Below are positions 46,057 to 57,660 of a DNA stretch of 64,000 nt, one piece after another. The stretch covers positions 114,449,866 through 114,513,865 of the forward strand of contig OV884011.1 of assembly GCA_930367205.1 (NCBI GenBank). Direction: 5' to 3'. Each line of letters starts with the position of its first letter. The first letter of the stretch is position 1. Under the pieces are notes generated by a model that saw nothing but the letters and a program-made list of their open reading frames with translations, was not told where the DNA came from and searched no databases. The DNA comes from Acanthosoma haemorrhoidale. Its lineage: Eukaryota > Arthropoda > Insecta > Hemiptera > Acanthosomatidae. The position numbers were made by a program, and so were the translations under genes.

Positions 46057-46341
46057 TGCTATAAAATAATAATGATAAAAAAACAATAAAGATGAAATGC
46101 GGGCATCAACAACCCTTTTTGTAATGGCATTTGTATCGTATTTCAAAACAATTACTATCTATAAAGAAAAATTTATTTTCTAATATGAAGGATTATGAAT
46201 TTAACAAAAAATCATAAACATGGAATTGATATTTTGAAGAAAAAAAAAAATAAATCTTTATACCATCATTAGATTATTCGAAGCCACTGTACGATTGTTA
46301 GTACATATTTTATACAACTATATTGTATATAAGTACAAATG

Positions 46342-48094
46342 TTGAAATGTCTTAAAAAATGTCTACACAAACGCGGTAACAATAACTAACTGCTTCAATA
46401 TCGAATTATCTAATTAACAGGTTTCTCAAAAGGATCATTCTTCAAGTAACTTCTTCATGATCTGAAGATTCTTGGTTCAAACCCTTTTCAGACAGCGAAT
46501 ATATTTAACTTGAAGCTCCATGAAATAAGTAGTGACTTTCAGCACAATGGAACACGCAGTTGGAGAACATTAGGGCCTAAGAACAAAATTTTGAAAAAGC
46601 CATCACGTAACGAAATACAATCATGCGATTTGTCGGATAACTCACATTGAAGCGTATGTGGAAATTAGTATAATGAAGGCTTCGTAATAATTATAGTAGT
46701 AATACTTAGTAAGTCTTCTCGTGTGTGTAAAGCATGATCTATGATTTTTTATTACAGTGGTTAACAGCCAACTGTGAAGTATTGGGTGAAACTGGCGAAT
46801 AATGTCACTCCATTGGACCCCATCACAGCGAATTTATGTTGGTACTTTAGTAGTCCATAAGGAATTATAAAGCGGGATGAAGAAAAAGGGTGGGGGGCAG
46901 AAGAGACAAATCAAATTTTCATTCCACTCCAGGTACTCTTAGCTTATTCATTGGAGTAAAAGTTGCATACCTTCAGGTGGGGAGTCCCCTTTCACTGTAC
47001 TCGTCTCCCTCGAAGACTATGCTGAAAAGGTAAGCGTCATATCATTGTCACTTTACTCTCTACCTCACTAAAGATGTCGTATTTTATAAGTAAAATTTAT
47101 CAATCAGAAAATATTATCATGCTTCAGCTCCATATTAGCTAATAAAAATGGAAGTATCTTACCTTATAATCAAAGTCAAAAGCAATGTTTGATATTTTCA
47201 CTTTAATTGTTTATATTTTAATAATTTCATAAATTTATTTATAAATAATTCACAGTTAGTATTTTGGAATATCCAGATGCTTTGATCAATTTAAAATTCG
47301 CCAATAAATAAAATTGTGTAACAATTGATTATGAAAGTGGTTTAAGTCCATTTTCCTTAGAATATCTAATTATGCGCTGATAAGAGAGAAGTAAATGTAA
47401 GAATTTTACCAGAATGTAATGAAAATAGATGGAATGAAAAGCCCACATATGTGCAGAGGCAATAGGCAAAATATTGCGTGTATTAACATGTCACGAGAAT
47501 TTGTGTCCTTCCAAATCAGCAAAATGTTAGTAATTACTATCAGTACTAGTTTGACCGTATCGACGGGTAGACCTTGAGATTTCAATTCAATAAAATATTT
47601 CTTACAATTATTTACTTTTCTTCTTTAGTTCTGTGCATGCGCTATTATATACAAACACGTCTCAATTTCGTTCTTCATATAAACACCTTATACTACTCTT
47701 TATAGACCGTACTTTAGCTCTAAAATTGTCTCAGCAGGCAACTTACGTGAGCTGGTCACAAGGGAGCCCTCAAGAAATGAGTGAATCACTTGTTATATTT
47801 GTTTAGGAGTTTAATAGGTGATACCTGTCAAACCCATAATCGGCCATATTGGACGACCCTAGCTAGCACTTGGCTCTGCCGGATCACAGACAACATCAAG
47901 TAATAGACGACTGCTCTAGCCGAGAGCCATGACCGTCGTCTCTGCCCTGGAATTCGTTTGGAGTTAAATCCCCCCCCCCCCGGCACCACCTATTTTTTAT
48001 TATTATTAAAATTAATTTAAATATTAATAAATATTTATAATATGATAAAATGAGATATTATCAGCAGTTGATGTCCCAAAATAAAAAAAAAGAT
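46342..48094. other. No gene recognised; one weak exon candidate and a C run
   Basis: 46933-47029 is a splice-bounded open segment, treated in the findings. A run of 12 C lies at about 47971-47982. The rest is AT-rich with nothing supported. Confidence 0.5.
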
Positions 48095-48117
48095 CAAGGT
48101 CTCTAGGGCCAACTCCG

Positions 48118-48875
48118 GTGCCATCGCTTGTTAAGCGAAAACCAAGACGTTCAAATAGGAACATACATATAACCTCCTCTGAAGCTAGCTCGATGGAAGA
48201 GATACCGCCACACCCCAGCACATCTAAAGAAGAAACCGTCGAAGAGTCCCCTTTCTTCACGCGTAACACCGTTGAGGCGTTGAAAAATATCCAAGCAGAT
48301 GACATGAAAGTAACTAAATAACCTACAAAGCACAAGCCTCCTGCAATATTCGTCCGCAATATAAGACATTTTAAATTGCTATGTTCTCAAATGAGTAAAA
48401 TTGGAGGTACGGGAAAATATAAGTGTCTCAATCGGCCTCGGGACACTAAAATCTCTCCGGACACTCCCGATACATATCGGGCCATTATCAAATATTTGGA
48501 AGAAACCAATGCCGACTTCCATACATACCAACTGAAACAAGAACGATCACAACGAGTAGTGATCAGAAATCGGCATCCGCACACACCAGCTGATGAAATT
48601 GAAGACGAACTGTCAGCTCTCGGATTCAAAGTTCGCCAAATAACGAACATGTTACGCGAGGATAGGCAACAAGATGAATCAATCAAAACAGTGTTACCAT
48701 TGTTCTTCGTAGATCTAGAGCGAACACCTGGCGTAGAGAAAATATACGAGTTATATAAATATACACCTGTATTACACTACAATATAGGTCGAAAGACCGT
48801 AGCCCAAACGCGACATTGTCCAGTGCCAAAACTGCCACACATATGGGTACACAATATCCAAAACTGGATTCGTCC
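48118..48875 (+). pseudogene. Jockey-B ORF1 (PRE_C2HC-type), truncated
   Basis: An RNA-binding ORF1 protein. A Ser/Glu/Pro-rich N-terminus (48118 onward) is broken by a stop at 48319-48321. Then, in the adjoining frame, come F-H-T-Y-Q-L, R-V-V-I-R-N-R-H-P and G-F-K-V-R-Q-I-T-N-M-L, then L-P-L-F-F-V-D-L-E, the hallmark block that precedes zinc knuckles in insect Jockey ORF1 proteins. Near 48819 another frame reads V-Q-C-Q-N-C with T-Y-G-Y, a first knuckle with His changed to Tyr. The other knuckles and the ORF1 tail are deleted, and ORF2 follows at once. Confidence 0.8.
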
Positions 48876-50262
48876 GAGTCTTTATCCATTCTCCATTGGA
48901 TTGCGAATGGTGTTCGCACCCACACTAACGAAATGAGAGCTCTACTCCACGACAAGAACATCGATGTGTCTCTCATTGAACAAAACTTACCTACGAGTAA
49001 GTTTGACAGTACCAGACTTATCGAACTCATCGCCCAGACGGAAGAGCTCATGCAGGTACCGCTGTCATTGTACATAACTCCATTTTCTATCACATAAGTT
49101 TCTTTGGTAGCACATGATTTCCTTCAGTTCACTGCAGTGTCAATCAGCACCTTCACTTTCCCCCTCACTTTAGCATCAGTGTACTGTCCTCCCAATAAAT
49201 CCATTCCCGATTCCCAATTCATCTCATTTCTAGACTCCATCGGGCATCGTTTCCTTGTGGCTGGGGTCTTCAATGCGAAGGATCAACACTGGGGGTCAAG
49301 ATCCACAAATACACGAGGACGTGCAATGCTGTCTGCAATGCACTATCTCTCCAGACACAGCCACCTATTGGCCATCAGATCACAACCGAAATCCAGATCT
49401 GCTTGACTTTTTCTTCTACAATAGTTTAGGAACACTAAACTATTTACTTACGCGCCTCGATGACCTCTCCTCTGATCATAGTCCTTTAATATTAACCGTT
49501 TCCCTAAGACCAATTCACAAACTGCTTCCTACTTCAATTATTAGGGGCCCAGTTGATTGGGACCAATCCCACTAGCTTCTTACAGACTTCATAGACCTCA
49601 AACTGTCTCTAAAAACATCCCAAGTCCTAGATGATCGGTGCATTCCTTCACTACTCTGATCCAGAGGTCGGTCTGGGAGGCATCGTCACCCTACTTTCAA
49701 CCAAAAATTCAGAATTAAAATCCTTTAACTCAGCATCCCAAAGACCTAATCCAATCCAAACGTTGCCACTCCAGAACAGTGTTAAAACGATCCCGACATC
49801 CTGGTGATCGCCGCTCGTACAATCAGTACTGCAGATTGGTAATGCGGCAATTGTCATCCTTCCGTTCCTATTCATTTAATTTCCACCTCTCCGCTCTGTC
49901 TACCAGGGATAACTCTCTGTGGAATGTAACTAAAGGAATCCTAAAATATTATCCTGTTTCACACCTCACCTTTCTCATCAAAACCATACTCATGGCACAA
50001 CTGTTGAAGATTTGCTCACTTCACCTATCCCTCTCTCATTTTCACCAAAAACCGTTAACCCCGTTGAGATCAAACACCTTCTGAAAAACTTACCTCACCG
50101 AAAATCCCCTGGATATGATCTCCTTACTCCACAAATTCTCAAACAACTCCCTCCAAAAGCCATAATCATCCTAACCTACATTTATAATTGCATTATCCAA
50201 ACTACGCACTTTCCTCTCCTCTGGGATCATTCTATTATTGTCCTATTCGCCAAACCCGATTC
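48860..50262 (+). pseudogene. Jockey-B ORF2, endonuclease and start of RT, many frameshifts
   Basis: Endonuclease motifs appear in shifting frames: S-I-L-H-W-I-A-N-G-V-R near 48885, A-S-V-Y-C-P-P-N near 49169, F-N-A-K-D-Q-H-W-G near 49270 with a G-D to G-V change just before it, and S-S-D-H-S-P-L near 49470. The RT begins L-P-H-R-K-S-P-G-Y-D near 50090 and continues L-T-P-Q-I-L-K-Q-L-P to L-F-A-K-P-D-S, where similarity ends. There are several stops and frame changes, so it is an old copy. Confidence 0.8.
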
Positions 50263-53119
50263 GATATATGAATTTTACATTTATTGTTTAAATCGACAAT
50301 TTCATATTAACATCGGATAGTGACACACATATGAAGTAATAATAAATCCATATTTTACATCCACGTACTGAGAAAAAATGAAAAACGGTATGCAATGTTA
50401 AGCTCACAAAAATGATAAACGTATGATTAAATAGTTTAACAATTATAAGTAAACATTTTATGTTATTATTTGTTTATCAAAAAAATCAGACTAAAAGACA
50501 CTGTATTTCAAGTGAAATTAAATTTTTGTATATTGAAATTAAATGATATTTACAATTCAGTAATTATTAAAGTGGTATACATCCATTATGAATGACCCGG
50601 AGTGAATATATTATTTAAGTTTAACTCAAATAAAAGTCATTTATGTAATTAAATTACATATTTCTATATTCTTTGAAACATTACCAAAAATTTAGTAAAA
50701 TTTATTTATACGTATTAATCGACTAAAATGCTAACCTTTTAATATATCGAAAGAAGAAAAAGTTGTCTTACACCACTTCCAACATAAACGATCCAATTAA
50801 TTGTTGACCAGAAATGTCTTTTTGTTATGCACAAAAACTGTTGGTATTAGAAGGTGCATCTAAAATAAAATATAATGTCATATTTAAATGAGAATATATT
50901 ACAATAAAGTTAAGTACTAAAACTGAACTCTAAACTTTAAATTAGTTCTCATTGGTTATGAAAGGATAGCGATCCTAAAAGAAGTTGAAGAAGGATGCAC
51001 TTTCAGATAGAAATCGGAACGGACATTAGGATCGTTAGATATCTTAATTTAATTTTTAATGTTATTCAAAAAGTCCGCTAACCAATTCATATGTAATAGA
51101 GAAACTTTCATAAACTTAAGTTCAGCCGACTTTAAATTTCGGTCTCTTGTGTCTTCGTGTTAATGTAAATATGCTTTAATTCAAATGCTATTGAATGAGA
51201 AGAATAAATTAATAACAAACTACAAACAGTGAAGATATGAAGATGTTTCAACACTGAAACTAGGAAATCATTTCCAGTATTTGTAATGAAACTGGCCATC
51301 TTTGTGTTGCCGTGTTATTAGGTTCGGTACACTTATGCGATTGCGGCAGAATATTTTTCAATGATTCATTGATTAGAAGTAAATATAAACCTAATATCTG
51401 ACTTTGCTGTGGTCTCCTTATTAACCATCGGAGGTATGTCAAGAGACACACAAGACGCTTTCATCAGTGCCACACGAGAAACTCTTCCCTTCATTTCTGT
51501 ACAAGCCTCCAAGATTTTCTAAACAGAGATTTTCTTTCATTCGACTCACTTCTAGTCTGAGGACTGACCACCAACCATTAATGAAGATTGAAGTAGCTAG
51601 AGCTTTCTCAACAGTGATAAATTTAATATTGTTTAAAATGCATATTAATTTGTAAATGTAGTTATGCAAGTAATACTATTCAGCACATACATATAAATGA
51701 CATCCTCTGCCGGAAAAAAATTACCATAAATACGAATCAAGAGAGTACTATCCGATCGATGGAACAAAATATTAAAGGTCTGATACATATATTTTTCTGG
51801 ACAATGATCACATATAATGATAAAACATCGCTTTTTATACATCTCTTATGTTAGACTTAAAGAGGCAGTAAATGTGAAACTTAACAGTTGTCCGGCAAAA
51901 ATAAGGCTATTAAGGTTGGAAGGAGCACGGAAGCAGAAAGTAAGTCTACAAATAGAGAGGTGCCAATACCGTACGGTTAAGCCGAACCGCAGGGCGAACT
52001 GTGAGGATTCCCTTCCCTTATCTTTGCTGTGTCAGAGACCAGCGGCTTAGGGAAAATTTATTTGAAGTGACTTCATATTGGCAGCTCGCGTTGGACCTGC
52101 GATATGAATTTATCATTCTAACTCTAATGGAGAAGGTTAGTAACTCACTTATAGCCGTCCTTTTTTTACGTGTAGGGGGTAACGTGAAATTGTGCAACAA
52201 ACGTAATAACAGCTATCCATTTAGAAATGTTGTAATTTTATGTAGATTTCATTTTTAAGTTAATTAATCAAATCAAGTCACCAATAGCTTCACATTATTC
52301 CTACATTCATGAGACGGTTCGAAATTGTTATCCGATTGATTCAATATAAATCTGTGGCGCAGAATCTCATGAAGAAATGATACCGATGATGAGGCATACC
52401 GATCGCAGTGGCAATTTTGGCAGGTAAATCAACATGTTTACATGATGTCAGAGCTATGAGGGTGCTTTGTATATGATGTCACTCTTTCGAGACTCAGAGT
52501 TCAAACTATTACTGCACTATTTACATCCACATTACTTTTATCAGTAAGTCTACATGTACAGGTAATATGGGAACATACATATCATGTAATAGACGTGCCC
52601 TAAGTCCAGATTATAACTTGCCAGGGATTATAGATAGTTTGTAACTATCATTTAATCCAAAGATTAATGCTAGGTCGCAAACACACCATCAGGTAAACAA
52701 GAACTAAATCAAAAATGATGCGAAAGAGAGGCTTCAAAACTTTGCCCATTTATAATCCCATTCCGGAACTAACCGACAAACATGTGTAACTAATGGGTTC
52801 GTTCTCGATCTTTACATTTGCTCAGTCTGCACTTTTCAATAATATATGTGCTTTCTTAATAATTTATTAAAATTTTATCTCGTCCTCTTTGGCTGAAACA
52901 TTATAGATAGTACATCACCATCTATTAAAAATTCTAATCTTCATTACATTTAAAATTGTTAAATCTCTTATTCAGTTTCCATAGTTCATATAAAGTTATT
53001 GCACATTGGCTGATATGGTAAGGTTTTCATTTCTGGCTACGTAAGCTTCGTGAGATTAATAGCATTATCTGTATTTACAAGTTTATCAATATTCCTAAGT
53101 TTAATTACGAATGATGGAA
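50263..53119. other. AT-rich DNA separating two halves of Jockey-B
   Basis: No transposon ends, no coding domain and no clear target duplication seen. The open frames at 51817-52050 and 52001-52258 (plus) are unassigned. About 225 bp of RT sequence that should lie between the halves is missing, so simple insertion is not enough; deletion also occurred. Confidence 0.45.
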
Positions 53120-53124
53120 CCAAA

Positions 53125-53925
53125 GAGTATTGTACTGCTGCCTTTCTGGGCATAGCTCCAAGCTTTTGACAGGATTTGGCACGCAGGTTTGCTCTACAAG
53201 CTCAAAAAATATTTACTACAGACCCTTTTCCTAATCCTACTAATAACTACTATTCTATAAAAGCAGGAGTTCCTCAGGGCAGTGTCCTGGGTCCCATCCT
53301 CTATAACCTATACACCGCTGATGTCCCCTTTACCCCCAATACCTTCTTGGCCACATTTGCAGATGACATTGCAGTCTCTCATTCCATCCATACCCCGATA
53401 TAACATCCTATAACCTTCAAAAACACTTTGATGAGATAAGTATTAAGTTAATGAAGCAAAATGTTCCCACATTACCTTCACCCTCTGTCGCAAGTATTTC
53501 CCATTAGTTTATTTTAATTCCATTCCTCTCCCTGTATCCGAGACAGTACGGTACTCAGGCTTCTATCTCGACAAACGACTGACCTGGAACCCACATACGA
53601 GGCTAAAAAGACAAGAGCTAAACATACACCTCAAAGAACATCCCATCACTCAATAGAAAATAAATTACTAATCTACAAAGTTATACTTAAGTCAATCTGC
53701 ACATACGGAATAGAGCTATGGGGTACAACAAAAAAGTTGAACATCAAGTGTTTCTCCAATCATGTCCTCTCGCGCTCTTCGTCAGCCTCCACTGGCTTGT
53801 ATCCGGTGACGTGGCTGATGGAGGAGCGTGGGAGAATTCCCAAGACTCCGCTTCCTCTTTCGCATGCGAGGGAGTTAACAACCATGTGGATTGGAGAGGG
53901 CTGTTTGTAAATACTGTATAAATGA
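53125..53925 (+). pseudogene. Jockey-B reverse transcriptase C-terminal half, frameshifted
   Basis: In three frames in turn: A-A-F-L with a shifted F-D-R-I-W-H-A-G-L-L-Y-K-L-K (53145-53210), G-V-P-Q-G-S-V-L-G-P-I-L-Y-N-L-Y (53265-53312) and the intact catalytic F-A-D-D at about 53355-53366. A thumb follows with Y-F-N-S-I-P-L-P and L-T-W-N-P-H-T-R, then I-C-T-Y-G-I-E-L-W-G. The C-terminal block kept in the other copy (F-Q-S-K-V-L-R and beyond) is deleted between about 53735 and 53745, since the sequence jumps to UTR-like sequence near 53750. Confidence 0.85.
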
Positions 53926-53953
53926 GCGAGTGGATGGAAAATTGTTAATATGG

Positions 53954-54560
53954 TGTAGCAACCGCTAACTACATAAGATAAATCACCCTATACTCTATTG
54001 CATATATATATTGTAAGCAAAAGTAAATAACATGAACTAAATGTATTACAGACAAAATGTAAATAACATGAACAAATATAAATCATTGCAAATGTGTTAA
54101 GCAATAAAAGATGGGGCCAAGCAAGTAACACGAGAAGGGTCACCAGCTGTCAGTCATAAACAACCCTTTTGCAGCATCTACCCTACAGGGGTCCGGTAAT
54201 CAGGCGGTGGTCGCGGTTCATCACCACATGTGTGGAAACCCAACCACCGGCCTAGGCCCTTGCACCCCTCCCAGAGAGGGTACTTAAGCCAGGGCTCCCG
54301 GCCCTGTTAATTAGTCTCTCGTGACCTTTACTCGTTGATGCTTGGTTTCCGCCCGAACTCTGAAAACTTGACTAATTCTTTATGAAAAACCTCTGTACCT
54401 CTTCTCTTGAACATAGTGCATTGTCGGGGCACATACCTATTAAAAATGGAGTCAGAAAGTAACGCCGTCATGAAATGATTGTCCAGGTTATAAACTCGAA
54501 CAATCCGCCCTTGTCACCAGGGCTAGGGTGAACAGGCACCCCCCTAGTGACGTCCCGACA
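53954..54560 (+). mobile_element. Isolated (solo) LTR, 607 bp, exact 5-bp target duplication TATGG
   Basis: It begins TGTAGCAACCGCTAAC and ends CCCGACA. TATGG flanks it at 53949-53953 and 54561-54565. It was inserted into the Jockey-B 3' UTR, whose empty site is seen at 58830-58850 on the other strand. The order of a TACTTAAG TATA-like box (about 54288), TTAGTCTC near 54320 and the conserved CTGAACATAGTGCA block suggests that U3-R-U5 run left to right. There are no coding sequences. It is the reference copy for the family in this window. Confidence 0.9.
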
Positions 54561-54652
54561 TATGGTATGAATGAAAACATTTATCTCAATTACTTATTGC
54601 CTAAGGAAGATTATATTTTTAACACAATAAAGAAGTTATAATTAAAAAAAAA

Positions 54653-56249
54653 TTTAAATTGATTAGCAGCTTATAAGCGACTCCACTAGCTATTATTGTA
54701 ACAAATAGAAAATTAAAATCTTAAACAAAACCTACTCCAGGTGGAATTATTATGAGTATTACTATTTATTAACGGAACTGAAATTAAAAGGTGCTATTAT
54801 AGTTATTTAATTATAAACTTATTATATTCCCTTAAAAGGACTCGCCTCATAGCTATTACTTTGTGAAGGCAAGGAGTTTTCACAGTAAGTGGAGTAACAA
54901 ACTTTACATTCAGCAGCAGTCCTTCCCACAGACAAATGCCCAGTACCAGTAAAGTTAAAATGGTTAATGTGCAGTCTGATCAAGACAACGAAGTGTCAGC
55001 GGTTTACTTAATTTGACAATGAACACACGCCAATACTGAACCTTTTATCACCATTGGTTTATTAGAGACAGTTCCATTCCACTCGCTTTGCCACTACGTA
55101 AATATTTTCTTATGTTTCTCATTTTCAAATGCTGTTTATCAAGTGGTCATTTGCGCATTCGATATCGAAGTGACGATATCATTGAAATTAAAAAATATTT
55201 AAATATTACTTTGCATTTTAAACAACACTAATAAACAAATAAAAAATAATAACTGTCCAAGGATTACACCGTCGTTCCCTGACCAACAAACAAAATCAAT
55301 ACCAACAGTTGAAGTAGATAAAAAAATTGATTTGAAAAAAAGCGTGACACGTCATGAAGAGATAAAACCGCACAAAGTTGCCATCATGGTTGTTAGAAGG
55401 CGCTTAGGTAGTAGCGTGGTTGCTACTGTGAAGGGCTTACTTATAGTCTCTCACGGGGCTGAGTAAACCAAGACCCATCCATTCCTCAGGGGGAAGCGAG
55501 GAATCGCGCTGACATTTTTCACAATTAGTATTCTAGCACTGGCGTGCCGTTAGGCCATAGAATGTAGGAAGAATAGTGAAATGCTAAGTGAATTGTCGAG
55601 GGTTGAGGTTGGTTTTAATAGGGAGAGCAGCGATTGGGGTCGACGATAAGTCGTAACTACTAAAATATGTCAATATATATACACTAAATATGTCAAACTG
55701 TCAATGAATTTTCCATTTGTGATATAGGAGATGCAAAGAATCCCCACAACTAAGTGCTACAATAGGTTAATGAAGTTAGATGCAGTATCCCAGTATTTGT
55801 CTGTTCCAAATTAAAAGCATAAAACACGTTTTATTTTTTGAATTTGATTTTCCGTCTAAAGTAGGAGTCCCCCTTTAAACAAGCACCCGTTTTTCTTAGG
55901 GAGCGACTCTCCATTTAACGATGTTTCATAACGGGTTTCCTTCAAATACCCTTCCCATAACAATCATTCTAAGTTGATTCGTAGGTGAAAGTGTATTACT
56001 GCAAAAGCAACCTGGTTTCCCTTTTCACTTCAACCACAAGCCTTGCAGTAATCAATTCGGCATTCTTTAAAAATTAGTTTAAGTGTCATCTTTCTTTTAC
56101 ATCACTGATTTGACGAAAGGTATGTATCTTGAGTTTTTTCCAGACCATTGGAAAGCAGCCCCATTGTAAGCATTCATTAAATGATGTACAAATTGTAAAA
56201 GGTAAAATTTTTTCGCTTGCTCTAAAATGTCTTTTGTAAAACGGTTGTC
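54653..56249. other. AT-rich DNA, no gene recognised
   Basis: Nothing supported on either strand. Confidence 0.5.
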
Positions 56250-57660
56250 TCGTGGTGCCTGTCCGTTTCTGGGATATTAAATTACAAGTCTTATCTCAGC
56301 ACGGGTGGATCTTCACCCAATTACTCCTCCTCTGGTATTCCGACGAACAAATCTGTGGATGTTGTTTTCCGGAGATTACTAGTTATGATTATAGTTTCGA
56401 GTGTCTCCGTCAAATTTGTTGCGTATTCACCAATTTCATTACTAATGCTCGTAAACTGTATTGGTGGTTTAAGTTTCCCGGCTGCTATCTTATAAACCTG
56501 ACTCCGTGATTACAATACCCCACCGATCGAAGAGGAATTTCCTCCACGAGTCACTTTTTCACTTCTCGATAAGTATTTGCATTTCGTATTGTAATATTCT
56601 GTTCTTTATTTTTGAACCTAACTTCCTTTTTAGTTCGCTAGTTTTGCTTTCGCAACTTTCTCCCCTCTTTCTTAACTTCTTCAACTCGCTATTCCGCCAA
56701 GGAACACTTTTTTGTGTTTTATGTTTCCCCGATGGAGCATATTTCGGAATAATACCATCGCTTCTTTCCCTAAACCCGAGATGACTTCAGCCGCCTCAAT
56801 CATTTAATCATTACTGACTACCCACTGGGAAATTTGTGTGTCCAAAATGAGAGGATCTTGACTGACGTACATAATATATATTCGTACTTAACATTTTATT
56901 AGAGTTATTTTAAATATTAACCCTTTGCCTTTTTTATTTTATATGATTAGCATCTCATCGTGGATCGCACACTCCTCAGGGTTTGTCAAACTTCTAATAC
57001 TGGGGCACGTGCGACTGTCAAATAAATATTTCTAAAGCCATCATTCCTTTCAATTGTTGGTTTCCCGTTCTTATAATTTATCAAAATAAATGATCTGGCC
57101 GCTATAATGTCATTTATTATTCGAACTCTAGCGTTGGTTCTATTATCAAACCAGGTTGTTGATCTTGCATTAGAGTCTGTTTCTAAAATTATGTTTTCAT
57201 TTTCAAGATCTTCTATTGCTTCCGTCAATAATTAAAGCTCTTATAAATAAAGGTATAATTAAAGTATGCGCTTATAAATAGAAATGTTGGGCTATTTTGA
57301 TATTTTATCTCGACATAAACCATCTCTTCGTTTGAGAGCGAGGAGTGCAACATTGAATCTATTTTCAGGTTAGTAATTATAACTGCAGCTCAATTTCTAT
57401 TTAAGCCAGCGTAAAGAAAACGCCAACCTATGTATATATTTGCCGGTTTATTATCATTAAAATATGGTTCTTGGATTAGAGCTATAACAACCTTAAATTG
57501 GTTGACTATATTCAAATGTGTAGTTGCCGCTTGTGACCTGTGTAGATTTAATTGTGCACATGTAAGCGTACTGAAAACTGTGGCATTCTTACTCTTAAAC
57601 CTCACTGTCATAATCGATCGGACTGTTATGATAAGGAGAGAGCACCCGAGCATTGTTTAT
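56250..57660 (-). pseudogene. R1-like non-LTR retrotransposon fossil: endonuclease and linker
   Basis: On the minus strand, C-A-Q-L-N-L-H-R-S-Q-A-A-T (about 57560) followed by V-V-I-A-L-I-Q-E-P-Y-F is the N-terminal endonuclease signature of R1-type elements. After a gap, I-I-L-E-T-D-S-N-A-R-S-T-T-W-F (57190-57150) is the D-x-N-A motif. Y-L-T-V-A-R-A follows near 57015. Then P-W-R-N-S-E-L-K-K-L-R-K-R (near 56700), the linker before the RT, and D-S-W-R-K-F. The fossil fades at about 56250 before the RT core. Stops and frame changes are frequent. No RNase H or 3' end is present. Confidence 0.72.

Larger units (their letters stand above)
44119..46341. repeat. Inverted repeat arms enclosing a 1.9-kb composite
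   Basis: The left arm 44119-44268 and right arm 46164-46341 are reverse complements with high identity. Shared blocks include CAATCGTACAGTGGCTTC, AAAATATCAATTCCATGTTT and ATCCTTCATATT. The right arm has about 28 bp more in total, in small indels. Between them lie a MITE, a Jockey-A 3' end, a TC microsatellite and an LTR fragment. The arms may be terminal repeats of a larger element later filled by insertions, or an inverted duplication. Confidence 0.8.
48095..50262 (+). mobile_element. Jockey-B element, 5' portion, heavily deleted
   Basis: ORF1 N-terminal and PRE_C2HC-type region, a damaged knuckle, then an abrupt jump to ORF2 endonuclease and the start of the RT, ending at 50262 inside the RT fingers. 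The RT resumes in the same family style at about 53120, so the two segments are likely one element split by 2.86 kb of other DNA. Confidence 0.7.
53120..54652 (+). mobile_element. Jockey-B element, 3' portion, interrupted by an LTR
   Basis: The RT resumes at K-E-Y-C-T-A-A-F-L near 53125. The element runs to an AATAAA (54626-54631) and a short A tail ending at 54652. An LTR at 53954-54560 lies in its 3' UTR. Removing the LTR with one copy of TATGG restores continuity with the second copy (58735-59784, inverted), which confirms both elements' boundaries. Confidence 0.85.

Noticed and set aside
46720..46800. Exon after TTTTTTATTACAG near 46757
   Set aside because: All frames close quickly without a donor, so it is not supported as coding.
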